NCBI GenBank assembly: GCA_002500505.1
Contig: DLRM01000024.1
Coordinates: 1-21,597 of the forward strand
DNA from: Planctomycetes bacterium UBA7888
GTDB lineage: Bacteria; Planctomycetota; UBA1135
DNA length: 21,597 bases
Direction: 5' to 3'
Every line of letters starts with the position of its first letter. The first letter of the stretch is position 1. The translations under genes and the position numbers were made by a program. Shown here piece after piece: positions 1 through 5,904 of this stretch. The notes beneath the pieces were generated by a model. That model had not been told where the DNA came from and made no database searches. It saw nothing but the letters and a program-made list of their open reading frames with translations.

Positions 1-2
1 AG

Positions 3-1463
3 ATGGGGCATGCGAACGTTAAAGGACCTAATCAAGCAGGCGCCTTAGAGGATTTATATGCCTACCCCCATGGAGCTTCATGGTGTGGGGCTTTAAATAT
101 GATTGGTCACTTATGGGAGTGGTGCGAAGATGGGAATCCAGGCCCATCGCCATTCAATTCTTTGGGAGGACGTGACCCAGTCGTGCCATCGGAGAAACTC
201 CATACTGCTCGAGGTGGGGGCTTTGATACCGAGCTAAGTGCAGTCCTTGATCGAGATATGCGCCGTCATTGGGATTCAGATGAGGCAAAAGAGGAAATCG
301 GTTTCCGCCCAATTATTGCGGTGGATTTGCGCGGACCTTCCTTGGGCTCCGTATACCAAGTTACTGTGCCCGGTAAGTACCGTGAAAATGAGAGAATGAA
401 AACGTCTGCTCTTGACTTTGGAGAACGGATTGAGGTCCTCCCTGGTAGAGATGAAGAATTTAGAGTACACGGCATCCAAAAGAGCGTGCAGTTTCTTTCC
501 TTTATTGTTCCTAAGCGAGATAGCCCCGACTTGAAACTTCATACCGTTACGGCCGTTGTTCTAGATAAATTCAAAAATCCTTCCGAAATCAGCATCTCGT
601 TCAAGTCTTGGAGTATTGAGGCAAAGATAGAGGATGCGCTCATTAAATTAGATAAAACGATTGCCGGCCTCAGCGAAGAAGCTGGCGTAAATGCAGAGTT
701 CAAGAGCTGGCGTAACAAGGTGGATGTCGACAATAAGAATAAGTTGTTCGGTGACGTTGAGCAGTTCAACGCCATGATTCGAAAGGCCGAAGGCAATCGA
801 GACGCCCGAATCGACAAAATTTTGAGGGCCGATCGCCAAAGTAATCAAGGTAACGAAGAGAAAAAACACCAGCGGAAGCTTTTGACGGACATGTGGAATG
901 AGGAGATTGCACTCTGGCGCCAGGACAATCTCGACCAACCAGGGCTTTCAGTACTCCCTGAATATGCGGATGACTTTGAGAAGTTAGACAACCAAACGGT
1001 TTACCGCCAGTTAGAAAAACAAGGCGGACGTATCCTAAAAAGGTTGAAGCATAGAGAGAGCAACCTCGCATTTTTCTGGATTCCAAAAAAAGACAACCAG
1101 GGTGGCTTTTACATTTCTGAGAGTAAAGTTTCCGTAACAAACAAAGTGCTTTTATACGATGACGCCCTTTCTTGGTGTGAGAAAAGGGGGCTTACTCTTC
1201 CCGGAAAGGATGAATGGGAATTTGCTGCTTATGGGCCAGAGGGGATGGGGAAGACTTTAAAAAACTTGGAAACCTACCCCACCAATTTCGAGTACTGGGC
1301 TGGCGGATTGGGATGGTTAGAAGGCCCACCCGAGTGGATTAAAACCCCATGGCGAGGAAATGATTTCTTCGTTTTGGGAGGGGTTGGGCAAGAAAAAGAG
1401 CAAAAGGTCGAGAAAACAGAGCCGTATCGATTCCGGGCCATCTATTCCCAAAAAGGGAAGTAA
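3..1463 (+). CDS. FGE/SUMF1-fold protein, 5' truncated, with two degenerate formylglycine-generating-enzyme-like domains
   Basis: The reading frame is open to the left edge, so the true start is probably outside the window. Visible residues 1-105 are the C-terminal half of an FGE-sulfatase (SUMF1) domain: NMIGHLWEWCEDG (32-44), ARGGGF (69-74) and a closing GFRPI (100-104). A mixed, largely helical and charged region follows (about 130-350). A second, weaker FGE-like unit lies at about 355-482: GGFYISESKVSVTN, then LTLPGKDEWEFAAYG, then a shortened end YRFRAI. In this fold, true formylglycine-generating enzymes oxidise a sulfatase cysteine using a cysteine pair near the RGG segment. No cysteines are present there, so I infer a binding or structural role, not enzyme activity. 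FGE-fold proteins are numerous in planctomycetes, often beside kinases or sulfatases; none is visible here. The fold is well supported; the function is unknown. Confidence 0.75.
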   Translation: MGHANVKGPNQAGALEDLYAYPHGASWCGALNMIGHLWEWCEDGNPGPSPFNSLGGRDPVVPSEKLHTARGGGFDTELSAVLDRDMRRHWDSDEAKEEIGFRPIIAVDLRGPSLGSVYQVTVPGKYRENERMKTSALDFGERIEVLPGRDEEFRVHGIQKSVQFLSFIVPKRDSPDLKLHTVTAVVLDKFKNPSEISISFKSWSIEAKIEDALIKLDKTIAGLSEEAGVNAEFKSWRNKVDVDNKNKLFGDVEQFNAMIRKAEGNRDARIDKILRADRQSNQGNEEKKHQRKLLTDMWNEEIALWRQDNLDQPGLSVLPEYADDFEKLDNQTVYRQLEKQGGRILKRLKHRESNLAFFWIPKKDNQGGFYISESKVSVTNKVLLYDDALSWCEKRGLTLPGKDEWEFAAYGPEGMGKTLKNLETYPTNFEYWAGGLGWLEGPPEWIKTPWRGNDFFVLGGVGQEKEQKVEKTEPYRFRAIYSQKGK

Positions 1464-1471
1464 ATTCCCTT
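1453..1471 (-). terminator. Hairpin between convergent genes, intrinsic terminator on the minus strand
   Basis: AAGGGAA (1453-1459) and TTCCCTT (1465-1471) form a 7-bp stem around a 5-base loop. Read on the minus strand, the stem runs directly into a run of T's (the A's at 1450-1454), which suits termination of the small gene at 1475-1672. On the plus strand only a short C/T-rich stretch follows. The loop holds the TAA stop of the FGE-fold gene. Confidence 0.5.
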
Positions 1472-1474
1472 CCG

Positions 1475-1672
1475 TCAATCCTCTTTTGGTTCGGGCGGCG
1501 TGGCGAGCCACGCTTCCGCATCGGCTAGGGCAAGAAAGTGAGCTTCCTCCTCAGTTTCACCTCTCTTTGCAGTAAAGATATTGACGTAAACGGTGTCCTT
1601 CGGGAGCTTTAGTCCAAAATCCGGAAGCTTCTTTCTTGGGATGAGTCTGCGCTGAATGGGTGTGTGTGTCAT
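1475..1672 (-). CDS. Small hypothetical protein (65 aa)
   Basis: I do not recognise this family. The protein starts MTHTPIQRRLIPRKKLPDFG. Its N-terminal third is basic, followed by a short beta-like segment DTVYVNIFTA and an acidic, alanine-rich helical end (EEEAHFLALADAEAWLATPP). An in-frame GTG two codons upstream (1678) is an alternative start; neither start has a clear Shine-Dalgarno sequence. It is supported as a gene by fitting exactly between a convergent neighbour (11 bp away) and the divergent MmgE/PrpD gene, by a terminator-like hairpin just past its stop, and by a normal soluble-protein composition. There are no membrane segments and no cysteines. The function is unknown. Confidence 0.5.
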   Translation of the reverse strand: MTHTPIQRRLIPRKKLPDFGLKLPKDTVYVNIFTAKRGETEEEAHFLALADAEAWLATPPEPKED

Positions 1673-1780
1673 GGCCACATTATTTTACAAAGGACTCATT
1701 GCTGTCACCCTTGGTGCTTCCAGGAATAAACTTCCGCCAGATTCAATGAAGCTTTTCTTTTAGGGCGATTCCCGCACGGC

Positions 1781-1786
1781 TAGGAT
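1781..1786 (+). promoter_or_regulatory. Possible -10 element (TAGGAT) immediately before the MmgE/PrpD gene
   Basis: TAGGAT ends only 8 bases before the ATG at 1795. If used, transcription would begin at or within a few bases of the start codon, giving a leaderless or near-leaderless mRNA; there is also no Shine-Dalgarno sequence. No convincing -35 box lies 16-18 bp upstream (T-rich TTTTAG is the nearest). The call rests mainly on similarity to other TAnnAT(C/T)T boxes in the window (8179, 11659, 20889). Confidence 0.3.
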
Positions 1787-1794
1787 TTCGCCCC

Positions 1795-3183
1795 ATGGGA
1801 CACGACACTGATAAGGCAAACACGGATTACATTTCTTACAAGCTCGGCCAGTGGGTAGAAGCGCTTCGCTGGGAGGATCTCCCCGACGCGGTCATCAATG
1901 AGCTACGCCGCTACCTGCTAGACAGCATTGGCTGTGCGTTTGGCGGCGTTCAGACTCCTGATTGGGGGATTCTTCGGGGCATTGCTCAGGATGAAGGAGG
2001 TTCAGAAAAGTGCGCTCTTCTTGGAGAAGGGGGCAAAGTTGCTCCTCTTCAGGCTGCCTTTCTGAATGCCCTCTCCATTCGTGCCCAGGATTACAACGAC
2101 ATCTATTGGCAACAGGACCCCTGTCACCCAAGTGATTGCCTTTCAGCGCCCCTGGCTGGCGCGGAGTTGGCCGAAGCTGGAGGTAAAGAGTTTTTGCTAG
2201 GCATGTTGGTGGCTTACGAAATCGAACAGCGCCTTTGTGAGGTAAGCTTTCCAGGTATTCGAGAGCTTGGGTGGCACCACGCAACTTTGACTGCCTTTGC
2301 TGCCGCCTACGCCGCTGGAAAATCCCTAGGGCTAACCGCGGAGCAACTTCAGCACGCCGCTGGTATTGCTGGCGCAGCCAACGTGACTTTGGGAGCCGTT
2401 ACGGCCGGTCACCTCACCATGATGAAAAACACAGTTTCTCCCATGGCAACTAGAGCGGGTTTAGAGGCGGCTTTCATGGCAATGCGAGGATTCTCTGGGC
2501 CCGCCCACATCTTTGAGGGCAAAGAATCGCTAGAGCATGTCATGGACTCGAAATGGAAGTGGGAGATTTTTGATGATCTTGGAAGCGAGTGGAGAATTTT
2601 GCAGTGCGGTATGAAGTTCTTTCCCACCGAAGCTCTAACTCACGCTCCGATTTCTTGCACCATTTCCATTTGCCAGGATAATGGATTGGCGGCTGATGAT
2701 ATTGCCGAAATTCGCATCAAAACTCTGACCAAGGCCGCAGACATTTTGTCGGATCCTGCAAAGTACCGGCCTACTACGCGAGAGTCAGCAGACCATTCTT
2801 TGCCCTATTGCATCACGATGGGAATTATGAATGGACGAGTTACCCCAGATTTGTTTGACGAGGAGATTGTTCGAGATCCTCATGTGTTGGATCACATTGA
2901 CAAAATCAAGGTTTTTGCCGAGCCCGATTTTGAAGCGGCCTTCCCCAAAGTCCAACGCTGCCATGTGGCCATTGACACCACGGATGGCCGAAACTTTGAA
3001 AAACAAATTGATTGGCCGAAGGGAGACCCACGGGACCCCTTGACTGATTCCGAAATCCGAGCCAAGTTCGATGCTTTGGCCCAGGGGCTTTCAACTGAGA
3101 GGGGTGACGAAATTTGGAATGAAGCGGCCAAACTGCCGGATTACTCCAAGGTCGCAAACTTTGTCGCCTTATTGAAGATTTAG
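1795..3183 (+). CDS. MmgE/PrpD family protein (2-methylcitrate dehydratase-like)
   Basis: This 462-residue protein has the normal length and layout of the MmgE/PrpD family. Near the N-terminus is LRRYLLDSIGCAFGG, then an all-helical domain with LNALSIRAQDYNDIYWQQDPCHPSDCLSAPLAGAEL, the family's catalytic-domain signature region. The segment GWHHATLTAFAAAYAAGKSLGLTAEQLQHAAGIAG follows, and the smaller alpha/beta domain includes MKFFPTEALTHAPIS. Characterised members dehydrate 2-methylcitrate or isomerise related acids, including aconitate decarboxylase. No prpB, prpC or acnD-like partner is in view, so the substrate cannot be set. The ATG start has no Shine-Dalgarno sequence. The last four bases overlap the end of the convergent release-factor gene. 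The family call is secure; the specific reaction is not. Confidence 0.88.
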   Translation: MGHDTDKANTDYISYKLGQWVEALRWEDLPDAVINELRRYLLDSIGCAFGGVQTPDWGILRGIAQDEGGSEKCALLGEGGKVAPLQAAFLNALSIRAQDYNDIYWQQDPCHPSDCLSAPLAGAELAEAGGKEFLLGMLVAYEIEQRLCEVSFPGIRELGWHHATLTAFAAAYAAGKSLGLTAEQLQHAAGIAGAANVTLGAVTAGHLTMMKNTVSPMATRAGLEAAFMAMRGFSGPAHIFEGKESLEHVMDSKWKWEIFDDLGSEWRILQCGMKFFPTEALTHAPISCTISICQDNGLAADDIAEIRIKTLTKAADILSDPAKYRPTTRESADHSLPYCITMGIMNGRVTPDLFDEEIVRDPHVLDHIDKIKVFAEPDFEAAFPKVQRCHVAIDTTDGRNFEKQIDWPKGDPRDPLTDSEIRAKFDALAQGLSTERGDEIWNEAAKLPDYSKVANFVALLKI

Positions 3184-3521
3184 TCTTCGAGTTTTCGGTC
3201 TCTTTTGGTTTGCCCTCGGCGTTTTTTTGTCTCGAGGCGCTTCCGGTCCGCAGACCGAGGCTTCTTGGTCGGCTTTCGTTTTTTTGGGCGAAAGTTTTTG
3301 GCCTTTAATTTCTCAATCAACCTTTCCCATGCGAGTTCTCGGTTCTCGAATTGGCTTCGCCGCTCGGTGGCAGTAACGGTGACCCCGCTGGGGGGATGGA
3401 CAATTCTTACCGCGGTTTCGACTTTGTTCCGATGCTGGCCGCCTGGGCCGCCAGAGCGGAAAAAGCTGACTTGAGATTCTCTCTCAAGGGTTTCACGGTC
3501 GGTGGGCCAGGCTTGTGTCAC
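3180..3521 (-). CDS. Single-domain GGQ peptide chain release factor-like protein (ArfB-like)
   Basis: The 113-residue protein consists of the catalytic domain of class I release factors. SGGPGGQHRNKVETAVRIVH (23-42) contains the GGQ (27-29) that triggers peptidyl-tRNA hydrolysis on the ribosome, followed by the family-typical RRSQFENRELAWERL. The tail from about residue 73 is extremely Lys/Arg-rich. In the characterised rescue factor ArfB (YaeJ) such a tail enters the empty mRNA channel of stalled ribosomes. There is no stop-codon recognition domain, so I infer a role in rescue or quality control, not normal termination. The start is GTG; an in-frame TAG seven codons upstream excludes a much earlier start. 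The gene converges on the MmgE/PrpD gene with a 4-base overlap. PrfH-type RNA-repair-linked factors are an alternative, but no rtcB is nearby. Confidence 0.8.
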   Translation of the reverse strand: MTQAWPTDRETLERESQVSFFRSGGPGGQHRNKVETAVRIVHPPSGVTVTATERRSQFENRELAWERLIEKLKAKNFRPKKRKPTKKPRSADRKRLETKKRRGQTKRDRKLED

Positions 3522-3708
3522 TGGGGAGATTTTGCCATGCCCCTATTTCTACTCAAGTGGTATAGGCAGGTTTGTTGTCAGAAGGCAGAATACGACATCC
3601 TAAAATTGCCAGAAGGGACAGCACAGATTGATTTTTTGTGCTACCCTTTGGTGCATCCCGGGGGGCTTCGCTCTCCATCCCCACCCCTAATTCGAGTTAA
3701 TCCCCATA
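3522..3708. other. Intergenic region between the release-factor gene and the small membrane protein
   Basis: No gene was found in these 187 bases. A TAAAAT at 3601-3606 resembles other -10 boxes in this window but lacks a -35 at 16-18 bp. AGCACA and TGTGCT around 3620-3645 could pair across an AT-rich loop. GTTAAT lies 9 bases before the ATG at 3709 and might be a -10 for a near-leaderless transcript. None of these is firm. Confidence 0.35.
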
Positions 3709-3879
3709 ATGGAATCTGAACGTCCGCAAGTTGAAAGGACTGATCTCTTGCTTTGGCTCGCAATTGCGCTTCTTGTTCCCGTTGTTTACCTCCTTGCCTC
3801 ATCCACTTGGGAGATGAATGACGACGCATCAAAATCCGCAGGTGCGAATGCTGGCATCGCGGAACCTGTCACCGAGTAG
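3709..3879 (+). CDS. Small single-TM membrane protein (56 aa), unrecognised
   Basis: The short reading frame starts MESERPQVERTDLL. A hydrophobic stretch of about 20 residues (LLLWLAIALLVPVVYLLASS, roughly 13-32) follows, then a small polar C-terminal tail rich in Ala, Asp and Ser that ends EPVTE. This is the layout of a single-pass membrane protein with a charged N-terminus and a non-basic C-terminal tail, so an N-in, C-out orientation is likely by the positive-inside rule. There is no cysteine and no lipobox. It precedes trxB on the same strand with a 59-base gap holding a strong hairpin that may end this transcript. I recognise no family. The case for a real gene is the clean hydrophobic pattern and position; there is no Shine-Dalgarno sequence. 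Confidence 0.5.
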   Translation: MESERPQVERTDLLLWLAIALLVPVVYLLASSTWEMNDDASKSAGANAGIAEPVTE

Positions 3880-3893
3880 GTTTCCTTCCCCAT

Positions 3894-3935
3894 CCTCCCG
3901 TCGTCTTCTCTTATGGAGAAGGGGCGGGAGGTTTT
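3894..3935 (+). promoter_or_regulatory. Two-tier hairpin that includes the trxB ribosome binding site
   Basis: The outer stem pairs CCTCCCG (3894-3900) with CGGGAGG (3925-3931). The inner stem pairs CTTCTC (3905-3910) with GAGAAG (3916-3921) around the loop TTATG, and TTTT follows (3932-3935). The 3' outer arm contains GGGAGG, the Shine-Dalgarno sequence 7 bases before the trxB ATG at 3939. The structure could be a terminator for the small membrane gene, a translation-blocking hairpin for trxB, or both. Confidence 0.6.
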
Positions 3936-3938
3936 ATC

Positions 3939-4883
3939 ATGATGGGCATGGTTCACAACATAGCCATTATTGGTTCTGGCCCAGCTGGGTACACTGCAGC
4001 TCTTTACACCGCCCGCGCAGGCCTTGCGCCGCTCTTGTACGAAGGAATGCAGCCTGGAGGCCAGCTCACTATTACGACTGAGGTCGAAAATTATCCTGGA
4101 TTTCCCGAGGGTATTACGGGACCCGAGTTGATGGACAAATTCAAGGCACAGTGTGGTCGTTTCGGAACGAACTTCAAGGAGTTTGCCAATGTCAAAAGCA
4201 TTGACACTTCCCGCCGCCCCTTTGTGATTGAAGATGAAATGGGCGGATCCGAAGAGGCCCATGCGATTATCATTGCGACTGGTGCTCGTGCCAAAATGTT
4301 GGGTTTGGAAAAAGAAAAGGAACTCATGGGCTTTGGAGTTTCGGCTTGTGCAACTTGCGATGGCGCCTTTTTTAAAGATGTTGAAATCGCAGTTGTGGGC
4401 GCTGGCGATACCGCAATGGAGGAAGCTACCTATCTCACGCGCTTCGCATCGAAAGTGACAATCATTCACCGTCGGGACTACTTTCGTGCATCCAAAGTGA
4501 TGCAAGAACGAGCTGAGCAAAACCCAAAAATTGAATTTAGGCTTTTTCGGCAAGTGCAAGACATTTTGCATGGAGAGGATAAGAAAGTGACAGGCCTCAT
4601 TCTGGAGGACCCTCGAGATGGTTCTACTGAAGAGATGGCCTGCCAAGGGCTCTTTATTGCTATTGGGCATGCCCCCAATACTGATTTTCTCGGTGAGGAT
4701 ATCGCCAAGGATGATGTGGGATACATTCTTCCCCAATCTGGCATGTCCACCAGCGTAGAGGGCATTTTTGCCGCTGGTGATGTGAGTGACTCCATTTATC
4801 GCCAAGCCATTACTGCGGCCGGCGCAGGTTGCGCTGCGGCGATTGAGGCCCAGCGATGGCTTGAAGAAAAGGGAATCGAATAA
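3939..4883 (+). CDS. trxB: Thioredoxin reductase (NADPH)
   Basis: This FAD enzyme of the cytoplasm reduces thioredoxin with NADPH. Its 314 residues match the low-molecular-weight bacterial type. The FAD-binding motif GSGPAGYTAALYTARAG is near residues 12-28, with GGQLTITTEVENYPGFPEG after it. The redox-active pair is C137-A-T-C140 in SACATCDGAFF. The NADPH fold has GAGDTAMEEA (154-163) and IIHRRDYFRA, and the second FAD segment is GIFAAGDVSD. All catalytic features are intact. GGGAGG 7 bases upstream favours the ATG at 3939; ATGs at 3942 and 3948 are alternatives. The Shine-Dalgarno sequence lies inside a hairpin. The gene converges on the glycosyltransferase gene, and both stop codons sit in one palindrome. 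No thioredoxin gene is adjacent. Confidence 0.95.
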   Translation: MMGMVHNIAIIGSGPAGYTAALYTARAGLAPLLYEGMQPGGQLTITTEVENYPGFPEGITGPELMDKFKAQCGRFGTNFKEFANVKSIDTSRRPFVIEDEMGGSEEAHAIIIATGARAKMLGLEKEKELMGFGVSACATCDGAFFKDVEIAVVGAGDTAMEEATYLTRFASKVTIIHRRDYFRASKVMQERAEQNPKIEFRLFRQVQDILHGEDKKVTGLILEDPRDGSTEEMACQGLFIAIGHAPNTDFLGEDIAKDDVGYILPQSGMSTSVEGIFAAGDVSDSIYRQAITAAGAGCAAAIEAQRWLEEKGIE

Positions 4884-4900
4884 ACCCAGCCCTGGGTTTA
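4881..4900. terminator. Perfect inverted repeat shared by two convergent stop codons, candidate bidirectional terminator
   Basis: TAAACCCAGCCCTGGGTTTA has 9-base arms around a central CC; in RNA about 7-8 pairs can form. The first three bases are the trxB stop codon and the last three are, on the other strand, the glycosyltransferase stop codon. In both directions the hairpin arm ends in TTTA, a very short T-run, so termination strength is uncertain. Confidence 0.5.
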
Positions 4901-5899
4901 GGGCTCCTGCACCGGAGGTACAAAGGAATGCACAAGGCTGGACCAAGCCGCCGCCTCACGAGCAAGAGCGTGTCCTTGTCGAACTTCTTCTCGGCGGGCT
5001 GCCGCATCGAGGAGGGCTTTGTTGGGTTCGTCAAGAAGAGCAACAAGTTTTCTGCGAAGATCTTGGTCGTTTCCAAACAAGTGTTTTACACCTGGGAATT
5101 CTCGATGGGCTGGAATGTCACTTGCCAGAAGGGGCCTTCCCATGAGCCCAGCTTCCAGTAGGGCATTCGGTGCGCCCCCCTCGGATTTGCTTGTCGAAAG
5201 AATCACCTGTGCTCTTCGAAAGTAAGGAGCCAATTCTCCCCGCGGGATTGGTCCGAGCCAACGGGCAAATGTGTGCTTTTTGCACAAAGCCTGAAGTTGT
5301 TCCGCAACCTGCTCTTCTAAAGCCTCTCCGGCAATCCATAGCCGAAGTTGAGGGCGTTTCTTGGCAAGTGGAGCCAAAGCAGAAATTCCGCGCAGAGGGT
5401 CTTTTACCGCGCGAATCCCCGTGGGCATGAAAATTAATTCACATTCGGAATCCAAGGTCCGTGGTAGTTCGGGACCAGGAGGTTTCGGCTCTGGCAATGG
5501 GGAGACCGCTTGAGGGATCACGATGACTTTGTCGCCACAGTTTGGGAATAAATCTCGCACTCTCCGCGCGGCATGATTACCAAGGGTAACCAGGGACTGC
5601 GCTTCAGAAACCGCTTCGAGGGTCGCATCGCTTGGCTTCCCATTGAGATCGGTTCCAGTGAATAAAATTACTAGGGGAATGTTGTCACGCATGGCAAAGG
5701 CGCATGCGGCGGGCCCCGAATCAGCGGCGTGAAGAGCAATCAATAAGTCGAAGGTGCCCGGAGAGAACTGGGCCGTTTGCACCGAATCCAAGCTCAGCTC
5801 ATGACCAGAGCGTTCCAGTGCATTTAACAACCTAGCAGCGGTCGTGCTATTCCCCCTTGGCGCCGTGGGAGAACACGGAATGAGCATCCCAATCCGCAT
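4898..5899 (-). CDS. Glycosyltransferase, GT4-like, resembling the SenB/TIGR04348 group
   Basis: This is a GT-B-fold glycosyltransferase of 333 residues. The N-terminal half has MRIGMLIPCSPTAPRGNSTT, then FDLLIALHA (50-58) and LFTGTDLNG (79-87). The C-terminal half has KDPLRGISALAPL (166-178), LRLWIAGEALEEQV, RWLGPIPRGELAPYFRRA and the nucleotide-sugar signature SEGGAPNALLEA (239-250). From memory, the combination ALHA...TGTDL...KDPLR...RWLG...EGGA is the pattern of the TIGR04348 family, which includes the selenosugar synthase SenB. A general GT4 role in glycan or glycolipid synthesis is equally possible, since neither senA nor a selD-like senC is in view. The gene starts 5 bases after the rho stop and looks co-transcribed with coaE-rho. 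Confidence 0.75.
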   Translation of the reverse strand: MRIGMLIPCSPTAPRGNSTTAARLLNALERSGHELSLDSVQTAQFSPGTFDLLIALHAADSGPAACAFAMRDNIPLVILFTGTDLNGKPSDATLEAVSEAQSLVTLGNHAARRVRDLFPNCGDKVIVIPQAVSPLPEPKPPGPELPRTLDSECELIFMPTGIRAVKDPLRGISALAPLAKKRPQLRLWIAGEALEEQVAEQLQALCKKHTFARWLGPIPRGELAPYFRRAQVILSTSKSEGGAPNALLEAGLMGRPLLASDIPAHREFPGVKHLFGNDQDLRRKLVALLDEPNKALLDAAARREEVRQGHALAREAAAWSSLVHSFVPPVQEP

Positions 5900-5904
5900 T
5901 GCGG

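Noticed and set aside
3786..4946. 386-codon open frame on the minus strand opposite trxB
   Set aside because: It lies entirely over an intact, well-conserved trxB, has a biased Cys/His/Ser-rich composition with no recognisable motif, and has no start signal. It is a shadow of the codon use on the other strand.
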